DNA of 64,000 nt from Chromobotia macracanthus. Taxonomy: Eukaryota; Chordata; Actinopteri; Cypriniformes; Botiidae. Positions 12,101-24,666 of the stretch are shown one piece after another. The notes beneath the pieces are model-generated. The model was given only the letters and a program-made list of their open reading frames with translations. It did not search any database and was not told where the DNA came from. The position numbers were made by a program, and so were the translations under genes. The stretch is taken from assembly GCA_036877525.1 (NCBI GenBank), contig JAZGTH010000002.1, forward strand, positions 8,540,501 through 8,604,500, read 5' to 3'. The first letter of the stretch is position 1. Every line of letters starts with the position of its first letter.

Positions 12101-15100
12101 CCTTCTGAAATCATCTGTAAAATTATGAAACGGCCCCACTTATATAGCCTGAACCAGTCTGAACAGTGGAAAAACTGAGTGTAAACAGGTGGGCGGAGTT
12201 TAAAAAGTTGTGTATGGAAAAATTGTCAGCCGCTGCAGTTTTAGTTCAAACATTATGCCAGGCCAGGACCCTTGACACTCTTATCCCCTCCGTCGTGTTG
12301 ATTTTCTGCCTGTTCTGTCTACTGCGGTAACATAAATGTGGATCCAGGATCAGCCACCCACACTTGTATACCTCTCCAGCCTACCGTAGGAGGAAACGGT
12401 ATGCTGTTCTGGGATCAGCGGGCAGGTGAGAGCTGAAGTGAAGCAAATGCAGGGTTCAGAGGTGTGAAATAGAGATGGTTTCTCTCACTGGGCTGGAAAT
12501 TGGCTCTCGCTGTGTAGCCCAATCCCACGGTCCACTCATCTATCTCATCTGTCCTTCTTTTGTTTCGCTCTCTTCATCCTTATTTGTGTGCGGACTACAG
12601 ATACAGGTTTTTTTCAGCAGTCATTGTGTTTTGTCTCCTTTAGTTTTGGTCTTTTTAAAGAACAGTCTTAAACTGTAAGCCAAACAAATGTTAATTTGCG
12701 TTTGAACTCAGAGCTTCTTCGTTTTACAGAGCCAGAGATAAACGCATCACCTAAAGGAAGAGAACTTTGTCCCCTGCTGTTAATTGAGAAGGTTTGTTTG
12801 GCCACAGATAACTGTTCCCCTTTCCTGTAGATGTCAGATGAATGCACACAGAAAGAAAGTGAGACACAAGACAGGGAGATAGTGCGGATGAAAATAGAGT
12901 TGAGAAAGATGGGTTATCAGTAGATATGTTGGCCATGGAGGCGCTCTGGCACGCTCAGTTATCCTGAGCCGTAATCATGTTTAGAAGATTGACCTGAGGT
13001 GGAACTCAGACCTCAGGAGAATGTTCCAGAAATCAGTGGGGGGCATCTGTCACTTTCTGACTGCTGTGCCATTGGCTGCTGCATGGATGGAAGAAATATA
13101 TTGGGCTTTGAGCAGGGAAGACAGTATGCTTTTATGAAAACACTACAACACATTAATCTAATGCTGCTTCCACTCGCAATTCACACACCAGAGATTTTTC
13201 TGTGCACATCTGTAATAACTATGCTCATTTGCATCATATGCCCATTTTATTAAGTCCATTAAATAAAACCTTGAATGAGATCACTTTTGTCTGACAGCCT
13301 GGCCATGCGTCTATTTTTATCCAACCCAGTCTTAAATCTCTGATGACATCTTATGACATTTACATGCTAATTTGTTCATTTTCCTCTTCATTAAATGTGT
13401 TATGGCTCTATTTTGGTGGTTCATGATTAAACTATGGTCATTTCGGCACTGGAAGGGTTATTATCTCAGTCCTTCATGCTGACTAAATGGGATCAAAGCT
13501 GTAGTTTATTTTTGTCTAATTTCAGTGCGATTCAAATCAATTGTACAATACAGAGCAATTCTCCACGTCCAAGTAGTTTTTTAACAAAACATCTCATATT
13601 GTGTGAACACATTAGCTTATCATTAAAACAAATGTAGTGTAAATCCACGTCTGTAGAATATTGAGTGCTAAAGTATTATCTTTTTATTCAAATTTGTGTA
13701 TTTTCCTCAAATCCCAAGGTCTTATTGACTGCAGTTGACTTATTCTTTATGTTCCTGTACTTTTATTGATTGGGACTAAACCACTGGATATTCCCAGAAA
13801 TTTCACTGCATAAAACACATTTTTCCTTTAAATGATGAGAGTTCATCTCTCAAATTTCCCACTCGCTGTGGACAGAGAGAGGAGAGAACAGGTTCAATAA
13901 GACCTCAACCACCACACACCATTTGTCATAGATATGTATGAAGCCATATACGCACACACATTTCACAGATATCTGTGGATGCACGTTCAGCCCACATGTG
14001 TACACACACACACCATATGAAAAAGCATTAATAATCTCACATGACAAACACACAGGAATATGCACATATTCCCTTTCTCTCTCTAGAGAAAAATATTGTT
14101 GCTCATAGATTTCATAGCTCAGGACACCCAGTAGAGTTCTCATTTTTCCTTATAAGGAATATAATTTAAAACAGACACAGTACATATAGAGTATAGGGTT
14201 TTACAATCTATGTATATATCATAGCACAATGTAATGAGAAATGTTTTTATTGAAATATTTTCGATGCAGAATCTGAAACATTGTTGAGATCTTTTCTGTG
14301 ATCTCCAGAGGAGAGACTTGACATTACAGTCTATACACTACAGTCATTTGCTCTTCATGTAATCTTGTTGCTGTTTGGGAGAAGCAACTGAGACATTAAA
14401 GAGTCTTACATGCGATTTGTGTTTCCTGTGGCTCTCCCTTTGTCTCTCACGCACACATGAGCATGCACACTCTGCCTTGTTCGTACAAACACATGGTCTC
14501 TTATGAGGATGAATCTACTGTCATTCTTAAGAATGAGTGTTTGAAATGATATAGTGTGGCCCCTGAGGACAGGAGTTTCTTTTCAGCTCAGAGTTTGTGT
14601 GGGAGTCTGTGAGTTTATGTTAGTGGCTCCAAGTCACTTTTTAATATCCGTGAAGGAGGGATGAAATTGGGTGAAATGAGAGGAAATAAAGCAAGCAAAA
14701 TGGTACGATGGTGAGCATGGATTACATTTATCTGTTTGATGCTTTGAGCTCTCTCTCATCTGTCTGTCTAGCCTTGAGGTCAGACTTCTGTCTGGTTTGT
14801 TGACCTCTCCATGCTCTGGGATTTTGGAATGTGTATTCTCCTTTCAATAATTATTTCCTCCAAGGCAGATGGAATTAGAACATCCCAGAGGAGCATTTTG
14901 CTCAGCAGTACGAAACTACAGCTGGTGAAATGCTTACATAGAAAGTGACTGACAGACACAAACACTTTTTTGATGCTTTTTAAGCCCTAAGGGGAAATTT
15001 TGCACAAAACAGCCATACACCAGGTGTGCATATATACACAGTGCTGTAAAACAACATGTTCATTCTTAAACCAATATAGATCACTGTTTTCAATTTTGGA

Positions 15101-15473
15101 GACCTTGTACTCCAAGCATATTATTCACTGCATATAAATCTTTAAAATTAACAGCTAAGATGAGCAATTCAGTGTGTAATCAAATCTGTTAATACTGGTT
15201 ATTACCACTCTGGAAGGTTAAACCTTTTGATGACAGCGAATGAACTCTTCAACATCTATTCTATAAAAGTCAATGGTTTATTTCACTTTTAATTACAGTC
15301 TGTGTGTGAATTTGTCAAACCTGTTGACTGCTGACTGACTCTTTTCTGACCGACTGATTTCTCTATTCTCTGTACTCACATTCACTGAAATTAGTGTCTG
15401 GGTGTGTGGGGGGGAGTTGAATATGTGGTTTACAAGGAAACAGATGGGTATTGTTGTTAATTAAAATGGCAAA

Positions 15474-15605
15474 AGTTTTCTGTGAGAGTTAGGTTTAGCA
15501 GTAGGGTTAGGGGATAGAAAATACAGTTTGTACAGTATAAGAACCATTCAATGGAGTCTATGGAGAGTCCTCATAAACCACGTGTGTGTGGGTTTGGGTG
15601 CGTGT
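15474..15605 (+). repeat. dispersed repeat of the 'gtcctca' type
   Basis: Contains a taggtttag...gtagggttaggg part, then tctatggagagtcctcataaa, then GT-rich sequence. Segments at about 5110-5225 and 42908-43165 share the same order (gggttagg-like stretch, a short AT part, a gtcc(t/c)c word, then a GT-rich tail). This looks like an old dispersed repeat family. I cannot name it. Confidence 0.4.
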
Positions 15606-16297
15606 GTGCATGTGTGTGAATATGTGTAACTTTTTTTTATAAACACGCTTCTCTTTACCTTAATAGATTCACACTAATCATGCTTTAATCCAGATTTTAC
15701 TAATATATCTGTTTTACTAATATATATATATCATTTGGCAATTTCCATAAATTTTACTACTATAAAAGTCAAATAATTATTTAAGGCTTAAAGTAAATTT
15801 TAAATCCATCTTATTTGATTAAGAAATTTCAATAAGAGGTTTTTGTTTTATTGGTCCAGCATCAGTGACTTCTAATCAATCTCTAGATTAAGACATGATG
15901 ATGATAGTAATAACACTCCATAAATATCACCCATTTAAACTCTTGAACACATATTGAAATGAGCTGCACTTTGCAGTGTCACTTCTCTGAGTCTTTCATC
16001 ATTTAGAGAGAGCGTGAGAGGTGAAGCTGAGGTTATTTCTATGGCTAATTTAACAGCAAATTTCTTAAAGTGGAACGTTAAATTGCGGAGAGGACACAGC
16101 AGCTCATCCTCGGTGCCAAATGAGAATGAATCTCTTTTCTAAGAGTTACATTATTAAGCGGTGCTGGTATGGAGGGCTTAAAATGTTTTTCCAGCTATTA
16201 TAGAGTTATAGCTCCCATTGGAATCAAAGAATTTGGGAAGACATGGTTCATCTGAATAATAAATCTTTCATTTTCTGTCAAATAATGAGATTAGACT

Positions 16298-16617
16298 ACC
16301 TAGCTAACAGGGAATGTTCTCACAACACTGGCTAACATTCTCTAAAAGTTCTCTCAAAATGTTCTTTCAATAACATTAATAGAACATTTTAACGCTATAT
16401 ATCATATATCAAAAACTTTATTTTTAAGTAATTAGTGGAAATTTTTAACAATGATACAGAATTAGTACTAAATAATAATAAAAATAGTAATAATAATCAT
16501 TATTATTAGAATTAATAAGAATAACAATGTTAATACAACATCTAAAAAACTGGACATTTTAAAGATTCTTAGAACTTAAAAATTACATTTTTAATGTTAT
16601 TAATCGTTTTCTGGGTA
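16298..16617 (+). mobile_element. short AT-rich non-autonomous element, copy 3, with target-site duplication
   Basis: This is the best-bounded copy. It begins acctagctaacaggg and ends ttttctgggta. The word ttagact occurs immediately before (16291-16297) and after (16618-16624) it, which is a 7 bp (possibly 8 bp with one mismatch) target-site duplication. The ends form a short imperfect inverted repeat (tacctag / ctgggta). The duplication length suggests the hAT group. There is no open frame, so it would depend on a transposase made elsewhere. Confidence 0.6.
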
Positions 16618-19600
16618 TTAGACTGATAGAAAGACAGACACTAAGAAAAACAAAGAAGGGGAAAACGTGTAGACAAAAATGTGGGAGATGCTTTCTCCAC
16701 CATACAGTTATTCTATAATAATTCTGATTGGTCAGTCACTGCATGCTGCTGTCCTGTATTTTTGTGTAATGACCTCTAAACTGTATTATTGACTGTTGTC
16801 CCTGGCAACTGATACCTTATATAGCTGTGTTAGTTTCATGTCTTTTGTTGCACTCTGTGGTTTTAATAGATGAATATAGATTATGCAGTCTCATTTTACA
16901 ATGACTTAAAAAGCCGAACTCATCCAATCAGAATTTAGTCAGAACAGTCCATTTTAACATTTGCAGAATTGACTGTCTGACTGTACATTGTCCTTACTTA
17001 ATTATATTTTAGAGATTAAAAGTACTAATTATGTAAAACATGCTCCTAATTTTTTAATGACATGCATGGTTTTGTGTTTTAAGTCTTACCTCATTATAGA
17101 AGCAAGTGCTACACAAAGTGAATAATTAGCAGCTTTAGTAAGTCTATTAACATGCTTAAGAAAGGCCCTTGTGGTTGAGTTCCACCAGCCCATGGTTCCT
17201 AAGGCCTAAAACCTGTTTTCTGTTAGAAAGCAGAAACAGGATTATGTAAAAAAAATTAGCATGAGGGGTTGACTCGCATGACTGAATGTAATGGATTTAG
17301 TCCACAAGGTTAAACTTTGGTCCTCAAAATCCTAAAAGTTCCTCAAAATCAAAATCCTAAAAGAGAAGTTCTGACATGTTTGTAAGGAACTGAAAAGACA
17401 ATGTTATTGTTTAGGATTTGCTCTTTCCAGGTTTAGAGGATCTAATGGTGTTCTAATGCTTAATTTAAATTTCAGTGATGACTCAGTTATTTCTCCTTTT
17501 ACCATAGAGAAAACATTGCTATAAAATTAATATGGGTAGCACATGTTGACTCAGTAAGTTGGTCTTGGAAGAAATTAATGAGAAAAGTTTGAGTTCAAAC
17601 TGAAAACACTGACTTTATGATTCCAGACTTTGGCACCTTGAAATGAATGTTAAAAAGTCTTACGGAAACTCAAAATCACAAAATGGATTTGATCAATGGT
17701 TAATCTGGGTAATGATCTCAGTGTGTGAGACCGATCGATGCAGGTGTGGATAATGTAACTGTAATTAATATAAAGCCTTTCGTGATTGCATTAGTGCGTT
17801 GCCTGTTTGAGTGGCTGCATTGATTATTCACTGCTCTGAATGAAACATGAGTGAATAATCCTCTAAACACCAACAAAAGAAACACAAAAGCTACGACCAG
17901 ACACCATAGACCAGGGAAAGGCAATAAACACAGATTAGTAATGCTCACAACTTTTCTGAACTCAGTTTACTTGCAAAAACTTTCCAATGAGCTAAACAAA
18001 ACAGAAACAATATAGGCCTACTACAAACAGATGGAAATTGTGACTTTTGTTGCCATAGAAATATGGATGGTACTGTATATCTGACAGCTTGTGATACAAA
18101 GGCCTACACTATGTTATGTGGAAATTTCAAAGGTGGAGGATTTGTGCATTTTAGGGTAAAGTTAAAGTGTTTGGAAAAGAAAGCAGAGAAAGACAACCTT
18201 CACAATCATGTTGTGAATGTGAGGCAGATAACTTCTAATTGCATTTGTTTAACCACAGACCTCCACGCTGTCACTCAGTGTGAGAGTCACCAAAACTTTC
18301 TGCCCCAAATCCACTCCCACTGTTGGCATGAGATGAATTAATTAAATTTAGATTGTCATCGTCACACTATTCCTGGCTGAAATAAGTCAGTCATATACAT
18401 GTACAGAAGACTGTTGTCATCATGTGTTTATTTCAACCTCTTTGTGAAAAAAACATGCAGCAACTCTCCCTCGTCTCAAACTGAGTAGGTGCTCCCTTGA
18501 GAAATGACATCCTCAGGGATGTTCAAATACTGCATGAAACTTGCCTTTAAACTTTTCAAAGCATTTTTCATCACCATATGTGAGCATGTGACAGCTGCTT
18601 CAAATTGGTGGTAGTAAATTATGCTGCTTCCTGGGATACCTCATTTTTGCCAAAAATTGATGCAGCATCACGATTCCTTTGTGGATAAGGTAATCCTGCA
18701 GTGTATTACCGCAGCCTCAGCAGAACCATTCCCACCGGTGTGATTGAAAGAGCTGAGAAAAATGTTTGTAAATATAAGTAGTTTTAGATTTAGTACTAAA
18801 GTGTCAGAAGGAAATGATGGTTGCTGTCTATAAAAGATTATTTTTAATGCTGCCAAACTAATAAATTATTGGCTGGGTACAATTAACTCATGTAAATCTA
18901 TACTGTTCCTGAACCTATAATGTACTGTACAGAATTACTTGCCTTAAATTACTTGCTTTTACCAGAGTTTGGAGCAAGTTGTTTCAGAGGCAAGTTTTGA
19001 GGTTAATAAAACAGGTTATGAGAAAGGTTTCTTAATGATTTCATCAATGCAACTGCTTATTTTCTCCAGAAGTTGCCCTTTGCGATGATTCCAAACACTT
19101 CAGTTAATTGTTTTGTGATTCATAATAGTTTTGCAAATTTCCATTCCCTCTCTCTCTCTCTTTATTTATATTCATATTCCATATAAAGTCATACTTTTCT
19201 AAAATGAGTCTTAATGAAAAGGCAGTTTTAACTGTTTCAGGAAAGATTGAGAAACTACAAGAAAAGTACAATTAAAATCTAACAATAAGACAATAATATT
19301 TTCTATTGTAATGTAAGTGTTGCCAAGCACTCTAATCATAAATTGCAAGGGATTATTTGTTAATTAATGCCTGTTAGTGTTGTGAGTCTGCCAAACACTC
19401 AATCTGGTTCCAGCATAAAATATAAAACAGTTCAGTCAACAGCTGCAGGTTTTCTTTTAATGATGATTTATGGACTGATTTTAGATTCAGCTATTTCGTA
19501 AGCTGTTCACATCAGAATATATATTTATAGATTTCATCCACTTAAGCTGGTGATTTTGTTTTGATTTCTGGTTTTTGTCTAGCTTTGAATCAGCTCTCAA

Positions 19601-20029
19601 GAGAAACTTGCTCAGAAAACGCAAAAGATTTATGATACATCCAATTTTGTTTGAAGTGCAAAGAGTTTACTATCCCCACAAGCCTCTCAAATGATATTTT
19701 CTCCTAAACCAGTGTTGTTTTAAAGGTAAAAATTAAATGAAAAATTATAATGATACTTAAACTGATGATATGAACTAACAAACTTAAACCCATAGGATTG
19801 CAACAGGAAAAAATAATTTGTATTATTAAGAAAATTCTTTTAACTTTATAAGCATGTTAATTCAGAAGCTGCAGGTGTGTGTGTTGGGATTATGTTTTGA
19901 GTGTGTTGTCCGATAATGAGTCTATTGATTTCATTGACCTGCATTAGTGGCTATAACTGCGTTTTAGGTATTTTATGATTAATTAGGGAGAAAATCACTG
20001 AGAATCCAGTAAGAAAGAGAGAGAGGCAT

Positions 20030-20200
20030 AGAGACAGGGAGAGTAAAAGAGACATTTAATGGATTTGGGACATGATTATTGATTAGCTACCCTGCAGCTA
20101 AATTAATTTTTCCAATCTGGCATTAATTAACAGAAATTCCCCAGTGAGAGCAGCTCGTGTAAGACGAGTGGGCGGGACTCTCAGCTGAAGTGGGTTTCAA
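20030..20200. promoter_or_regulatory. candidate conserved non-coding element
   Basis: A low-repeat segment rich in homeodomain-type cores: attgattag, taaattaattt, gcattaattaac. It is followed by a GC box (gggcggg). The density of TAAT cores is what distinguishes it. No conservation data are available here, so the call is tentative. Confidence 0.25.
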
Positions 20201-20929
20201 ATACAGAGATTTTCATTTTCACAGAAAAGAGATCATAGATGGATGTAAATTGTGTTAATGTATTGCTTTTTTATGTTTTCTCCCTCACAGCTCCATTAGC
20301 CATGCTGAATCACAAAGAGAATAAGAAACTTCATTTAGTGAATCTGACTTTATTTATTAAGTATATTAACATGCACACAAGATTTATAGTAACAGAAACA
20401 TCTGACACAGTAAAAGTACAGTACAATTAAGATTGATCACACAAAACAATTATGTACAGAAGAGTTGCTCCTTATGTGAATGTTGGGTATGTACAGATTT
20501 ATATGAGGTATATTTATATACAGATGTATATAAGGTATATATTTTGGAGAAATATTGCACTATAAAGACACTTTATAAGGCAGCGTGAGCTGTTTGTCAT
20601 AATGATGGAGCATGTGGAATGGACCTGCTACAGTGGTTAGATTTTAGGATCCCCATAGACATCAAACATGTTCCTTTGAACTCATATTAGACTGGATTTC
20701 TTTAAAAAGAAATTGAATGTAATAAGGCACTCACTGCAAAAATCATTTTAAATGCATTTTTTTTATATTTCCTCTGAGCCTAAAAATCTGACCAGCTGAC
20801 CTTCTAATAATTAACATTTTGCTGTGAAAGAACAAAACAAAGCCAATATTTATTCATTTCAAGAAAACACTTAACACAAGACATGCAGACAGTGTTAGGA
20901 TGTCACTGAGAGTTCATCTCTGTCTCTGA

Positions 20930-21130
20930 AGTCTGGTTACACCCTTCGCTGTGTTCATCAATAGTGTTTAATTAGTGAGAGTGATTAGAATACGTCCGAG
21001 CGAGAAAGAGGGTGAAGCTATTAATTTATCACACTAGCGTACAGATCAATCACTGAGAGAGTGATTAGTGTTCCTGTCATCCTTCATTATTGTGTGGAGA
21101 ATTCCTCATTAATCGATCACGTCCCCCCAA
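20930..21130. promoter_or_regulatory. candidate conserved non-coding element
   Basis: Complex, non-repetitive sequence with several ATTA/TAAT cores and paired gtgattag words near 20980 and 21060, ending in ctcattaatcgatcacg. It looks like enhancer-type DNA of the large upstream region. Function is inferred only. Confidence 0.2.
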
Positions 21131-21341
21131 CAAAACCCTCCACAAAAGAGGTCAGATCTGACGCTTGGGGTCCAACCTGACAGAAGAGAAGGAATGGAGA
21201 GAGAAAAGAAAATGAGATAACCAGCATGTCTTTTGTATTTGAAATGAGATGTAACAATCAGCTGCAGTAAGTTGGATATTGAGTGGTGTGTGTCTGATTC
21301 AGCCCGTGATTCATTGCAGCCACAGTTGTACAGTGAACAGG

Positions 21342-21400
21342 TCTATCTATCTATCTGTCTATCTATCAATCAATCAATCAATCTATCTATCAATCGATCA

Positions 21401-21447
<47 letters not shown>

Positions 21448-21448
21448 A
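21342..21448. repeat. TATC (GATA-type) microsatellite with ATCA interruptions
   Basis: Tetranucleotide (TATC)n, with inner runs of AATC and TGTC units. It produces spurious open frames with an Ile/Tyr/Leu/Ser periodic translation in more than one frame. These were left out as genes. Confidence 0.9.
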
Positions 21449-22315
21449 GCCATCTACCTGTGTGTTTGTCTGTCTATTAGATGAGTAAGCACAGTAAATG
21501 GCAACAGTTATGAGGTTTTAGAACAGGTCTCAGCAGAAACATAATGTACCTTAATAAAGGGCAACAGGTTCTGATCTCTGCCAGCAAGTCTTGGCAGCTG
21601 TTTTATATTTTGTCCATACAAAGCTGTTCTCATCCACTCTGTTTCTCCATGTCTTCGGAACCCGGCTCTCCAGCTGCAAGAGAGAATTCTGGGTAGGTGA
21701 GAAATGTAGGTCTGATTGGATATTGATCCAGCTTGGAACATCATTGTGTGACAGCAAATACACTATGGCACGTCTTTCTCTACACACATACACACACACA
21801 CAGTCTCCACACACACACACCTTGTTGCATATCTGAAGTAAGATATTAAATGAGATGTAGGATCATTGTAAAACTCCAGACCCCCTTTCCACCCCCCAAA
21901 TAGAAACAATCCTTCACCTTTGATTTGATTTTAATCCTTTCAGCCATCAATAAATAAGAGAAATGAGGATGTTTTAATAATTCTGAGTGATCTGAGCTGA
22001 CAACATACAGATCAACGCTGTTTGCACTCTTTGTTTCATGAAGAGAGATGAATTTTTTTTTATAGATTCTTATATTTTATTAATCCTTTGAGGTGCTGTT
22101 AGTTTGACAGAGAGCTTTCTGTTGTCTTATGCTGCCCATTGTTCACAGTGAAACTTTATCAGGAGATGCTGTTGGCATGCTAACAACCGTAGCCAATACT
22201 TGCTACAAACCTGTTTAGCTTTTGTTGATTTTAGTTTTAGCTTTTTGCTAATATTGTTGACAGGTAAACAAGCTTCAGAATTAAGTGTTTTGTGTATTTA
22301 AGATTTGTGACAATT

Positions 22316-22362
22316 AAGTCAGTTACACATTTGACAGATGTTTTTATCCAAAGCGACATAAA
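22316..22362 (-). repeat. SINE tail fragment
   Basis: Holds the reverse of the cyprinid SINE tail: 'cagatgtttttatccaaagcgac'-like sequence. No tRNA-like head is visible nearby. Confidence 0.4.
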
Positions 22363-22925
22363 ACTAATGTATTTTAAGGTATTTTTAAGCTGATGTATTT
22401 TATCAACATGTGTGTTCCCTGACAATTGAACCCACTGTGGGTGAATATACTGTGTATTTTTTGAGCAATAAATAAAACATTATTCTATTTCTTAAGTCTT
22501 TAATATTTGTCACATGAGAAAGGAATCTTAAATTCCTGTCTTGATAGAAGGAGTGGGGGATGACTCAGGGTGAGCAGGGTCAGGTTCAGAGATCTCCCAT
22601 TGGTCATAACGTTATTAGACAAATAAAAAGATCAGAGCAATAGAAGTGCTTTTTATTGTGAAAGAAGCTTTTATGCTAATCTAATAACCCTCTCAGTGTG
22701 TCTGTTGCCCAAGGAGATGGGAGTATGGAGATGTGTTTCCATAGCAATTGAAAGGCATTCACAAACACAGACAATTGTTACCTTGGTATTCTTCTGAACT
22801 CCGAGCCTGGAGCAAGTTTGGTCCCAAACTTACTGTGAACCAACACACAAAATAAACTAGCCCATCGTTACAACTAAGCACCTTGTCACTAAGCACCTTG
22901 TCTAATCACTCTTGTTTGCCCAGTA

Positions 22926-22928
<3 letters not shown>

Positions 22929-23016
<88 letters not shown>

Positions 23017-23020
23017 TGTT
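22929..23020. repeat. TA/TG compound microsatellite
   Basis: (TA)n at 22929-22977 runs directly into (TG)n at 22978-23020. Confidence 0.95.
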
Positions 23021-24119
23021 AAGAAATGTGTGCCAACTAGAGTAAAAAGAGTTTGGAGCATGTAAGTAATGATTACTAGATAGTTCCTCTATTTAATATA
23101 CTTTCCTGCATCATGTGTAACAAGAAGTCTTGCAGTCTGGATTGTTATTTGTATCCATGAACAAATACTGTATCAGAAATGTGCTATGCATGATGTATGT
23201 TTATGTACCATTCTGTGAGTACCATTCTGTGAATTAATATTAGGACAACAAACTTTTCTTATCTAACTTAAAAAAATAAGAAAAAACAGAATAAAATACA
23301 AAATAACAGTTCAGCATATTCTAGTTATTTTTAGAGATTGCTAAGGCTCACCAGAGAGCTTTGAAGTGGTACAGTCATCAAGAGAATTATTTTTTAAAAA
23401 TCTGCAGAAATAGTGAATAAAGGCACTTCTTTTGGCTTTATTTTCTTGGCTTAATTTTATTTTGTGTTTTTTATTAAATTAAATCAGATCTCTTTACTCG
23501 GATATGTAGTGTATTACTCTAGTGTATATATTATTAAACAAATACAGAAATATTTGTATATTTAAGTAATTGCTAAATAAAACACTTTAAACCCTTCCCA
23601 GCTTAAATAATAGTTTTAAAGTGTTTCAGTTAAGAGGTCTAGCTGGCTGTCATGGCCTATGGCTTCACAAAGCATTTTTATTTTTTTAACAACTATTCAG
23701 AAGTAGCCGCTGTTTTGTAATAAAACTGTTTTTTGTAAATATTTTGTAATAGCATTTAAATAAAGTGACCTGGTCAGTAACATGATCAAACCAGGTAAAA
23801 GGATTGAGACTATATTTGTTGTTTGTTATTGGCATGGTGTAATTTTCCTGTGGCTGCAGATGATTGGCTCAAAAACAACTGGATGTGAAGCTAAGACGAC
23901 AGAATGCCAAGTATATAGCCTCAGCTTTGAGATAAATGGTAAGACTAACATTTTTTTCCGGGTACTAATAATAAATAAAGTAATAATTAGTAAGCTAGGT
24001 GAATATCATTAATATTCAGGGTAAATATCCAGTTTTGTCTCTGCTATCCCCTCTCTCGTTTCAATCTGTTTCCTTCTTTGTCTCTATTTTTATCCAGTTC
24101 TCTGTATCTTTCTCTCATG

Positions 24120-24370
24120 GGTGAGGAAAATTACTCTGCTAATCTACTTCCATAAATTACTTTCCTGATCTAATTAATATTTCACGGGTGAGATCAGTCT
24201 GACATTGCACCTTTATCAAACATTCATTATTTAATTGACTATTAAGAAGAGATGAATGGGGAGTAATTAGCCAACAGACTTGAGAGACCCCCAACAGAGT
24301 GAGCTAAGTAGCCCTCACTAACCTGCACGAGCTAATGAGCCCATGCTAACCTCCGTTAGCTAACGAGGCC
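24120..24370. promoter_or_regulatory. candidate conserved non-coding element
   Basis: Complex sequence with closely packed homeodomain-type cores (gctaatct, ctaattaat, tttaattgac, gtaattagcc, gagctaatgagc). Four agcta(a/c)g-type words lie in the last 70 bases. No repeat match is apparent. Possible distal enhancer of a flanking gene. Confidence 0.25.
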
Positions 24371-24499
24371 TCACTTTTTGCAGTCAGAGAAAAGGTTTGC
24401 ATTTTGATGACTTTGTGACACCTTTTCTGTGCTCTTTCTACAATCTAAAATTCCCAGAACAGATCCAAGATTGGCAAATGAGGTGTGAGAAATGTCAAT

Positions 24500-24666
24500 T
24501 GTAAAAGAACTTTCACTTAATACTGGTTATAAGAACGTTATATAACATTATATAAGGTGGAAAAAGTTAGACTGACGTTACTTCAAAAATGTATTTGATA
24601 ACTTTGAGAGAACTTTTAGAGAATGTTAACCTGTAAAGGTTCTGAGAACGTGCCCTGTTAGCTGGG
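24500..24666 (-). mobile_element. short AT-rich non-autonomous element, copy 4 (truncated, reverse)
   Basis: On the minus strand it starts ccccagctaacaggg, then shows the ctctaaaagttctctcaaa block of copy 3 and a 'aagtaac' block. It breaks off about 165 bases in. It is half the length of the other copies, so it is probably a decayed or internally deleted member. Confidence 0.45.

Larger units (their letters stand above)
9131..20000. other. gene-free block between repeats
   Basis: No supportable coding exon. A GT tract lies at about 9786-9809 and a SINE-tail fragment at about 9719-9760. A repeat with a gtcctcataaa end lies at about 15474-15605, and a 320 bp element at 16298-16617. Segments such as 10440-10560 and 15940-16160 have little simple sequence and mixed composition. 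They could be conserved non-coding DNA, but nothing in a single sequence proves it. Confidence 0.55.

Noticed and set aside
21272..21488. Open frames with Tyr-Leu-Ser-Ile periodicity
   Set aside because: They are translations of the TATC microsatellite in two frames.
22735..22748. X-box-like word GTTTCCATAGCAAT
   Set aside because: Good match to the RFX consensus, but far from any gene here and likely by chance in 64 kb.
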